A DNA stretch of 64,000 nucleotides, taken from NCBI RefSeq assembly GCF_021653975.1, contig NZ_JAJKFK010000011.1:71627-135626 (forward strand), written 5' to 3'. Positions within the stretch are counted from its first letter, which is position 1. Every line of letters starts with the position of its first letter. Source of the stretch: Amycolatopsis sp. GM8. Its GTDB lineage: Bacteria > Actinomycetota > Actinomycetes > Mycobacteriales > Pseudonocardiaceae. The position numbers and the translations under genes were made by a program. The notes under the pieces are model-generated. The model was not told the DNA's origin and searched no databases. It saw only the letters and a list, made by a program, of their open reading frames with translations. Of the stretch, positions 58,315 through 64,000 are shown one piece after another.

Positions 58315-60929
58315 ACGTCGTCCTGATCAAGGATCGAGGTGTCTTCTTCCTCGACGACGATCTGCGAGAGGTCCGCGCTCATGTACTCGACGTCGGAGTC
58401 CTTGTCCCGCGGCTCGGGGAAGATCAGCGCGACTCCCATGACAACGTCGTCGGTCGGGGCTTCGAGTGCCACGCGACGCTTGGCCGTCGGCTCCGACCTC
58501 GGCTCGATCGGATACAGGAGGAGGAGCCCCTCGGTCGGTCGCCGGCGTCGACGGAGCTCGACGAGGTCCTGGCGGCTCATGTCGGTGGTGCTGGGTGCAT
58601 CGAGGTCCAGTGCCTCGTCCCGGCGGCTGGTCAGGGTCTTGATGTCGGCGACGCCGTCGAACTCGCCGTCGCCCTCATGCGGCATCCGAGAGCGTCGGAC
58701 CATCCGCACGTCCACTCCGTTGCCGAGGTCGCAGCTCTTGATATCGGGATTGGCCTGGGAGTTGCCGATCACGCCGACGCTCCATCGACCCAGTGCGCCG
58801 GCTCGGACCCGTCGCCGGATGTACTCGGAGATCCGGGCGGTGTCGGCGTCGGACGAGCGCTCGTGGAAGGAGTAAGAGCTCAGGAAGCCCAACACGTCCT
58901 CGTGCGGGACGCCCGTGAACAGCGCGGTCTCCTCCCGGGACTGCGTACGGATCCCGTCCTTGGCCGCCCGGCCGATGAGCTCGCGTGCAGCCGCGGCATT
59001 GCGCTCCAGCCAGGGCGTGCCGTCGGGTGTGACGTCGAAGAAACGAGACTCGACGAGGAGACCGCCGTAGGCCGCGGTGGCCCGGACAGCGCCGGTCATC
59101 TTCGCCTTGGCGGTGATGCTCATCTTCGGGTGCGTGCGCAGGCGCACGGCGAAGTTGAGTGGGTTGACGCCCGGGTTCATGTAGCGGTTGATGTCCTGGC
59201 GCATCTCGGCCTCGACGGTGGCCAGGTGGCTGAACCAATCCTTGAGCTCGTCCGTCATCCAGATGCGGGGCAAGTCCGCGTAGTGGTTGCGGTAGCCGAA
59301 CCAGCGGCCCATCTGCAGCAACGTGTCGTAGGCCGACACAGCGCGGACGAACAGGCTGGAGATCAGGCCCTCCAGTGTCAGGCCACGCGACAGGGTGTTG
59401 CCGCCGACCGCGATGGCCGTGACCGGACCCGACTCGTAGTCGAGCCTGTCGGTGCTCCGGTAGTTGTCGATCACGACCTTCGTGTCATGGACGACCTTGG
59501 GCAGGTGCTCCAGGAGCGCCTCGAAGGCGACCGGGGCCTCGTCGAGGTCCTCGGCCGGCACCAGCGCCGTCTCACGAGCCCACATGCTCCGCAGCCGGCT
59601 GAGCAGCTCGCTGCTGCGGGTGTCGAGGCTGCGCAGCATCCGCTCGCGCAGCTCCAGCAACGGGTCCTTGAAGCGCTCGTGCACCGTCGTGTCGGTCGTC
59701 GTGTGGACGAGCATCGTCGAGTGCGGGTTCCCCCCGCCCCGGACCTTGCGCGCGGCTGTGGCCAGCCAGAACCACTCGACGGCACGGCGCAGGGAGTGCG
59801 TCATGCTCGGGTAGAAGTCGGCCGCATCCTTCTTGGTCTTGGGCTTGAGCCCGTCGACCTCCTCGTCGGGCACGGTGCGGATCATGTTGAAGCCGCCCTC
59901 GAGTTCCGAAGGGTCCTCACCGGGCAGGAGCTCGCGGCCGAACAGGACCTCGGTGCCGTGGTAGCCAGTGGGCTGGGGCAGGTTGACGATGAAATCGCGG
60001 GGGTAGAAGTCTTGCTCGTCGCCCGCGTTGATCAGCAGGTTCGCAAACGGGGTGGCTGTGTAGCCGATGTAGCCGACTTTGGGGAACTTGCTCATGACGT
60101 CGTAGAGCAACGGGTTGATCTTCGCTGTGGCGACCGTGGACTGGTCGGCTTCGTCGTCGATGATCAGCGTGGGAATGTTGGTCAGGTACTCGCCGGCCGA
60201 GTCGAGCCAGTCCCGTAGCTTACGCAGCACCACGGCATTCTTCTTGACCACCAGGAGCATCGTCTGGCCCTTGGACGCGAAGTAGGCCTTCGCGTTGCCG
60301 CCGGGCGGGGCGAAGTCCTTCTCGGGCGTGGTGACCTCGTACCACTGGCCGGGGTTGGGGTAGATCAGGTCGCCGCCGAGGCGGAGCTGGGTCTGGCGGC
60401 GCAGGGTGTTGTGAATGCCGGACAAGACGATGAAGAGCTTATAACCGCGGTCGGCGGCCTTCGCCATGACGGCGGTGAAGTTCGTGGTCTTGCCGGATTG
60501 GACGAAGCCGACGACGAGGCCGCGGGTCTGGAAGGCGTTCTGCTTCGGGTGGTCGAGTAGCGAGAGGATCTTCGTCGACGCCTCGTCGACGGACTTGATG
60601 TTCGCGTCGCCGAAGTTCTTCTTCTGCATCGACCTCACGATGGCTGGCCAGTTGCGGTCGGTGTCCTTCGGCCCCGTGTACCAGGTGATTCGGCCGTCCA
60701 GCCACACCGAGGGCGGCTCGTCGAGGTTCCGGATCCGGACCGTCTCGGCCTCGTGCTTCTCCCGGACCCTCTGGATCACCGCAGGGTCCATGCCCGCGGC
60801 CTCGAGGTCGTCGGCGGCCTCCTTGGGTGAACTGACGTCGGCGTACTTCAAGAAGAGCTTGTAGGCCTTCTCGACCTGAGCCTCCGACACCTCAACGGCC
60901 ACCTGGAACCCCCTACTGACCTCCTGCAC
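58311..60929 (-). CDS. Z1-domain NTPase/helicase-like protein
   Basis: 872 residues, first gene of the operon. Walker A is GFVQSGKT (141-148), Walker B IIDDEAD (256-262), then GYTATPFANLL (motif III-like), and in the second half GGNTLSRGLTLEGL and QMGRWFGYR with the arginine finger. This is the Z1 domain, a superfamily 2 helicase-like core found with MORC/MutL ATPases and nucleases. The start may be further in, near VEVSEAQVEK. The 315-bp region upstream must carry the operon promoter. Confidence 0.9.
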   Translation of the reverse strand: MQEVSRGFQVAVEVSEAQVEKAYKLFLKYADVSSPKEAADDLEAAGMDPAVIQRVREKHEAETVRIRNLDEPPSVWLDGRITWYTGPKDTDRNWPAIVRSMQKKNFGDANIKSVDEASTKILSLLDHPKQNAFQTRGLVVGFVQSGKTTNFTAVMAKAADRGYKLFIVLSGIHNTLRRQTQLRLGGDLIYPNPGQWYEVTTPEKDFAPPGGNAKAYFASKGQTMLLVVKKNAVVLRKLRDWLDSAGEYLTNIPTLIIDDEADQSTVATAKINPLLYDVMSKFPKVGYIGYTATPFANLLINAGDEQDFYPRDFIVNLPQPTGYHGTEVLFGRELLPGEDPSELEGGFNMIRTVPDEEVDGLKPKTKKDAADFYPSMTHSLRRAVEWFWLATAARKVRGGGNPHSTMLVHTTTDTTVHERFKDPLLELRERMLRSLDTRSSELLSRLRSMWARETALVPAEDLDEAPVAFEALLEHLPKVVHDTKVVIDNYRSTDRLDYESGPVTAIAVGGNTLSRGLTLEGLISSLFVRAVSAYDTLLQMGRWFGYRNHYADLPRIWMTDELKDWFSHLATVEAEMRQDINRYMNPGVNPLNFAVRLRTHPKMSITAKAKMTGAVRATAAYGGLLVESRFFDVTPDGTPWLERNAAAARELIGRAAKDGIRTQSREETALFTGVPHEDVLGFLSSYSFHERSSDADTARISEYIRRRVRAGALGRWSVGVIGNSQANPDIKSCDLGNGVDVRMVRRSRMPHEGDGEFDGVADIKTLTSRRDEALDLDAPSTTDMSRQDLVELRRRRRPTEGLLLLYPIEPRSEPTAKRRVALEAPTDDVVMGVALIFPEPRDKDSDVEYMSADLSQIVVEEEDTSILDQDDV

Positions 60930-61244
60930 TTGTTCGGAAGGCTAATCAACCGCCGGCAGCACAGCGTTACAGCCTCCTGCGACTGCGGTCCTCTAGCGTC
61001 ATCTCTGAAGCCTGTCGTTCCGTCTTACGACGCTGGCGCACGCCGAGTCGCAAGTATGGCGCCCAGGCGGACCCAGAGTTGCGGGTCTGGGTGAGAAGTT
61101 CGCCCGCGGTAGCGGAGCGAGCTGACCGGCGTGACGATCACGATGACTGCGAAACCCCGCCACTCGCAGACAGCGTGTGCATGCAATCCAGGTGACAGGT
61201 CATCCTGACCAGCAGATATGGACAGCGACGGCTTACCTCAGCGC
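60930..61244. other. Spacer at right end of island
   Basis: 315 bp without a supported gene or integrase remnant. It should hold the promoter of the Z1 operon, but I see no convincing -35/-10 pair, operator or RNA. Confidence 0.5.
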
Positions 61245-61289
61245 TCTTGTAAACAGCAGGTCAGGGGTTCGAGTCCCCTAGTCGGCTCT
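61245..61289 (+). repeat. attR-like direct repeat, 3' tRNA-Thr fragment
   Basis: Perfect 45-bp copy of 50164-50208. It contains the anticodon loop, variable region, T-arm and 3' acceptor but no 5' half, so it is not a functional tRNA gene. Right border of the island. Confidence 0.9.
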
Positions 61290-61312
61290 TGTGTGACCGG
61301 CATGCTGGGGCG

Positions 61313-62044
61313 GTGGGCGAGGAGTACCAGGAATTCGAGCGGGCTGCCGACGCGGTGGCGTTCGGCCGGCTCGCCGACCTGCGGGAGCTGCTCGACCACC
61401 ATCCCTCGCTGGTCCGGGCCCGCTCCTCCCGGCCGCACCGGGCCACGCTGCTGCATTACTGCGGGGCCAACGGGACTGAGGACCCGCGCCAGCGCACCCC
61501 GCCGAACGCGCCCGCTGTCGCCGAGCTGCTCCTCGCCCGCGGCGCCGACCCCGACGCCGAGTGCCAGATCTACGGTGCCGCCGACACCACCCTCGTCCTC
61601 GTGCTGACCAGCGTGTTCCCCCGCGATGCGGGCTTGGACGGGGAGCTGGTGCGGGTGCTGGCAGCCGGTGGTGCCCGGATCGACGGCGGCCCCGGCGACC
61701 GGCCGATCGTCACCGCGATCAGCTTCGGCCGGCCCCGCTCGGCGGCTGCGCTGGTGGCGGCAGGTGTCCGCGTGGACGACCTGTTCATCGCCGCCGGGGT
61801 CGGCAGGACCGACGTGCTGGTCGCGCTGCTCGACGCCGGAGCCGACCCGGATACCCGCTTCGCGCACAACCTCACCGCACTGCACGCCGCCGCCGCGACC
61901 GGTCACCGAGCCGCCGTCGAGCTGCTGCTCGATCGCGGTGCCTCGGCGACCCTGCGGGAGGAACGCTGGGCCGCGACCCCGGCCGGCATCGCCGCTTACA
62001 ACGGCCACCCCGACCTCGCCGCCCTGCTCAGAGGTCGTGCGTGA
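61313..62044 (+). CDS. Ankyrin-repeat protein
   Basis: 243-residue protein built of ankyrin-like repeats: LADLRELLDHHPSLV, VAELLLARGADPD, VLVALLDAGADPDTRFAHNL followed by TALHAAAATGHRAAVELLLD and RGASATLRE. Such proteins mediate protein-protein contacts; the partner is unknown. GTG 61313 is preferred; a start at 61289 would begin inside the att repeat. It is the first gene outside the island. Confidence 0.82.
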   Translation: MGEEYQEFERAADAVAFGRLADLRELLDHHPSLVRARSSRPHRATLLHYCGANGTEDPRQRTPPNAPAVAELLLARGADPDAECQIYGAADTTLVLVLTSVFPRDAGLDGELVRVLAAGGARIDGGPGDRPIVTAISFGRPRSAAALVAAGVRVDDLFIAAGVGRTDVLVALLDAGADPDTRFAHNLTALHAAAATGHRAAVELLLDRGASATLREERWAATPAGIAAYNGHPDLAALLRGRA

Positions 62045-62099
62045 CCCGTCAGGACAGCTCGGTGAGGGCAGCCGGGACGCCGGCGCTCACGGAGTCTTG

Positions 62100-62468
62100 T
62101 CAGGCGCGGTCGTGGAGCGTGATCTGGTAGCCGTCGGGGTCGGCGAAGGTGAACGTCCGGCCGAAGGGGCCGTCGATCGGCGCGGAGACGATGGTGTGAC
62201 CGTCGGCGACGAGAGCATCGTGAATGGTCTGGACGTCTGTGGCGTGGAGCCAGATCGCGGCGCCGATGCCCGGCTGGGCAACGGATGCGAGATCGGTGCC
62301 GGGAACGATGTCGCGGAGTGCGAACGCGATCGGCTTCGTCTCGAAGACGACGGCGTGCGGCGGCCCGGCCTGCGAGCGCACGAGGCCGAGGTACTGCTCG
62401 TAAAACGCCTGGGAAGCGTCGAGGTCGCGCGCTTGGAGCGAGATGAAGTCGGGGCCGATAGCGGGCAT
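62100..62468 (-). CDS. VOC-family (glyoxalase/bleomycin-resistance-like) protein
   Basis: 122-residue vicinal-oxygen-chelate protein (ISLQARDLDASQAFYEQYLG, VVFETKPIAFALRD, FADPDGYQITLHDRA). The end GRTFTFADPDGYQITLHD carries the metal-ligand Glu/His-type pattern of the fold, but the exact ligands are not certain. It is divergent from a MarR gene with shared operators, so its expression is probably induced by that regulator's ligand. It may be a detoxification or dioxygenase-type enzyme. Confidence 0.83.
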   Translation of the reverse strand: MPAIGPDFISLQARDLDASQAFYEQYLGLVRSQAGPPHAVVFETKPIAFALRDIVPGTDLASVAQPGIGAAIWLHATDVQTIHDALVADGHTIVSAPIDGPFGRTFTFADPDGYQITLHDRA

Positions 62469-62486
62469 GATGATGCTCCTTAGTCC

Positions 62487-62531
62487 GTGTCAGGTTACTG
62501 ACACGGATCAATGTATGTCAGAATACTGACA
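62487..62531. promoter_or_regulatory. Two TGTCAG-N4-CTGACA MarR operators
   Basis: GTGTCAGGTTACTGACAC (62487-62504) and TGTCAGAATACTGACA (62516-62531) have the same half-site. The second touches the A of the MarR ATG. They sit between the divergent VOC and MarR starts, so MarR can repress both. Confidence 0.85.
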
Positions 62532-62983
62532 TGAGTCAAGACGGTGTCGATCTGCAGACGTCACTGGGCTACCTGCTGAAAGAGGCGTCGAGTGCCCTCC
62601 GCGCGGCCATGGAGGAGGTGTTGCGGCCGCTCGGGATGAGCGTGACGCACTACTCCTGCCTCGAACTGCTGGCTCAACGACCGGGCTTGTCGAACTCCGA
62701 GCTCGCGCGGGGCGCGTTCGTGACACGGCAGTCGATGAACGTGTTGCTCCAGGCCCTGGAACGAGACGGCTACGTGACCAGGCCCGCGGAGGCACCCGTC
62801 GGAAAGGTTCTTCCCACGCGGCTCACGCCTCGCGGACGACGGAGCCTGGAGAAAGCGAGCAAAGCAGTCCGGTCCGTCGAGGTCAGAATGCTGGCCGGGA
62901 TGACGGAGACCGAGCAGTCAGACGCGTTCCGAATCCTGCGGAGCATGATCCATTCCCTGCGCGACGACAACGACGATACATAG
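62531..62983 (+). CDS. MarR-family transcriptional regulator
   Basis: 150-residue winged-helix regulator with CLELLAQRPGLSNSELARGA then FVTRQSMNVLLQALERDGYV and wing APVGKVLPTRLTPRGRR. It likely autoregulates through the palindrome overlapping its start codon and represses the VOC gene. The ligand is unknown. Confidence 0.88.
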   Translation: MSQDGVDLQTSLGYLLKEASSALRAAMEEVLRPLGMSVTHYSCLELLAQRPGLSNSELARGAFVTRQSMNVLLQALERDGYVTRPAEAPVGKVLPTRLTPRGRRSLEKASKAVRSVEVRMLAGMTETEQSDAFRILRSMIHSLRDDNDDT

Positions 62984-63088
62984 CTCGTTCCCCGACTACG
63001 GATGTATCAGTTCGATGACGTGACGTAGCGGATCTCATCGTGATCACGACGAACAGGGTTAACCGATGATGTGACCTGGAGGTCGGGT

Positions 63089-63622
63089 GTGGCGACTGAA
63101 CTGAGGCCGGACATTCAAGCCGCGAGGGACAAGATGCAGGCGCGGCTCGGAGCCGGTCGTGAGCTGAAGAGACTCGTTGACTATCTGTGGGAGAACGAGA
63201 GCGTCCATCTTCTTGCTTCTGGCATCTACAGCCGGGGCACGGGACTCGTCGTTTTGACGGATCTTCGGCTGTTGTTCCTGAAGTACGGGTTGGTGAAGCA
63301 GACCGTAGACTTCCCGATTGTCAAGATCTCCTCTGTGCAGTGGTCGGGCGGAATCGGCGTCGGCTCGCTGACGGTCTACACATCTGGCAACAAGGCTGAG
63401 ATCAAGCAGATTAACAAGAAGGACGGGCAGCAGATCTCGGATCTGCTCCGGCGTCGTCTAGCCCGACGGGCAGGATCGGCTCCCACACATCCGGCATCGC
63501 CCCCGTTGGCTTCGAACGATCTGTACGAGCAGCTGCGCAAGCTGGGCGAGTTGCGCGACGCCGGCGTGCTCTCTCCTGAGGAGTTCGAAAGTAAGAAGCG
63601 GACGTTGATGGATCGGATCTAG
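63089..63622 (+). CDS. Bacterial PH-domain protein with C-terminal SHOCT
   Basis: 177 residues. The middle (ESVHLLASGIYSRGTGLVVL then TDLRLLFLKYGL) is a bacterial Pleckstrin-homology (YokE-like) domain; the last 35 residues (YEQLRKLGELRDAGVLSPEE then FESKKRTLM) form a SHOCT motif. Both occur in uncharacterised membrane-associated or signalling proteins. GTG 63089 follows GGAGGTCGG. Its stop overlaps the converging HAD gene by 4 bp. Confidence 0.83.
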   Translation: MATELRPDIQAARDKMQARLGAGRELKRLVDYLWENESVHLLASGIYSRGTGLVVLTDLRLLFLKYGLVKQTVDFPIVKISSVQWSGGIGVGSLTVYTSGNKAEIKQINKKDGQQISDLLRRRLARRAGSAPTHPASPPLASNDLYEQLRKLGELRDAGVLSPEEFESKKRTLMDRI

Positions 63623-64000
63623 CCATCGTGATCGAAACCGAGGACGGCGCGGCGTCCGCCCGACGTATCGTTTCTGCTGGCGGGCGGTAGCAACAGTGCC
63701 GGCATGCCGGCTCGGGCGGCTCCGCCGTCCGTGTCCGGGTTGTCGCCGACCATGAGAGTCGAGCCGGGGCTCGTACCCAGCGCGGCGCAGGCCAGCCGGA
63801 AGATCCTCGGATCGGGCTTCTCGAGGCCAACCTCGCACGAAAGGATCACGGCCGACACAGCACATCCCAGTCCGTGGTGCTCCAGCGTCGGCCGCAGGTC
63901 CCAGCCGGTGTTGCTCAGCAGCCCTATCGGTATCCGACGGCGGACGAGTTCGCCGAACACTTCGTGCGCATCCTCGTACGGAATCCAGGCTGCGGGCTCC
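63619..64000 (-). CDS. HAD-superfamily hydrolase, partial at window edge
   Basis: C-terminal part of a HAD hydrolase: PIGLLSNTGWDLRPTLEHHG is motif II, then EVGLEKPDPRIF (motif III Lys) and LMVGDNPDTDGGAARAG (motif IV). The frame is open to the last base, continuing upstream with EPAAWIPYEDAHE, so the nucleophile motif lies outside the window. It is similar in design to the HAD gene at 38084..38770. Confidence 0.8.
   Translation of the reverse strand, partial: EPAAWIPYEDAHEVFGELVRRRIPIGLLSNTGWDLRPTLEHHGLGCAVSAVILSCEVGLEKPDPRIFRLACAALGTSPGSTLMVGDNPDTDGGAARAGMPALLLPPASRNDTSGGRRAVLGFDHDG

Larger units (their letters stand above)
50164..61289. mobile_element. Genomic island inserted in tRNA-Thr
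   Basis: About 11.1 kb between perfect 45-bp tRNA-derived repeats. It holds a decayed left part (50.2-52.1 kb) and an intact defence cassette (52.2-60.9 kb). No integrase, relaxase or replication gene was found, so it cannot move alone. The repeat at the right edge is only 23 bp before the ankyrin gene, which predicts the pre-insertion order tRNA-Thr then ankyrin gene. Confidence 0.85.

Noticed and set aside
60930..61244. Possible integrase or excisionase remnant next to attR
   Set aside because: No tyrosine or serine recombinase motif in any frame.
61245..61289. Second tRNA-Thr gene
   Set aside because: Only the 3' half is present; acceptor 5' strand and D-arm are missing.

Overview
The window is high-GC actinobacterial chromosome, most likely from a Pseudonocardiaceae member close to Amycolatopsis. 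This is inferred from the gene content: Lsr2, ClpC, CarD, MhuD, a DUF6779 protein and SARP and MarR regulators. The order of many core genes also matches the Mycobacterium tuberculosis Rv3579c-Rv3606c neighbourhood.

Layout. (1) 1-14.7 kb: end of folK, a split MerR gene, DUF3180, a DUF6779 coiled-coil/proline-rich membrane protein, a PrsW-like protease, then the pantothenate/CoA run (DUF2520-panC-panD-coaX), a methyltransferase, lysS, lsr2, an iron-box-preceded FhuF-like gene and clpC. (2) 14.7-20.3 kb: a broken HigB toxin with intact HigA, a large SARP/NB-ARC/TPR regulator and a DrrAB-type ABC exporter. (3) 20.4-27.2 kb: EEP phosphatase, Sir2, MhuD, AAA ATPase, hydrolase, mutY, carbonic anhydrase and a LacI regulator. 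(4) 27.2-35.6 kb: a znuABC zinc uptake operon behind a Zur-like box, an AlgX-like/AlgI-like O-acetylation pair, DUF445 and a DivIVA/FilP-like coiled coil. (5) 35.7-42.7 kb: rlmB, cysS, a HAD protein, ispF, a strongly degenerate ispD, carD, lpqE and radA. (6) 42.7-50.2 kb: Uma2, a trehalose operon (otsA plus an OtsB-GH15 fusion), a ThrE-like exporter, MarR plus a TIGR03086 protein, and tRNA-Thr(TGT).

(7) 50.16-61.29 kb: a genomic island inserted in the 3' half of the tRNA-Thr gene and bounded by a perfect 45-bp direct repeat. Its left 2 kb is a graveyard: a GNAT pseudogene, an ISL3 transposase remnant, a truncated CGNR gene and a frameshifted membrane protein. The rest is an intact, tightly packed defence-type locus. 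It holds a Dcm-like cytosine methyltransferase, a Vsr endonuclease, and a five-gene operon whose genes all overlap by 4 bp. In transcription order the operon is: Z1-domain NTPase, DUF4420 PD-(D/E)XK nuclease, GHKL (MutL/paraMORC-like) ATPase, an unrecognised protein, and a DUF6339 protein. This is the most interesting system in the window. It fits the MORC/MutL-Z1-nuclease-methylase restriction theme predicted by comparative genomics and the Mza class of phage defence, but this gene set should be treated as a variant.

(8) 61.3-64 kb: the flank resumes with an ankyrin-repeat protein, a VOC/MarR divergent pair with two palindromic operators, a PH/SHOCT protein and a HAD hydrolase cut by the window edge.

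The core also carries two recurrent palindromic words, TCCA-N3-TGGA and AAGCGCTT. They occur in many genes in either orientation, and I did not find them in the island.
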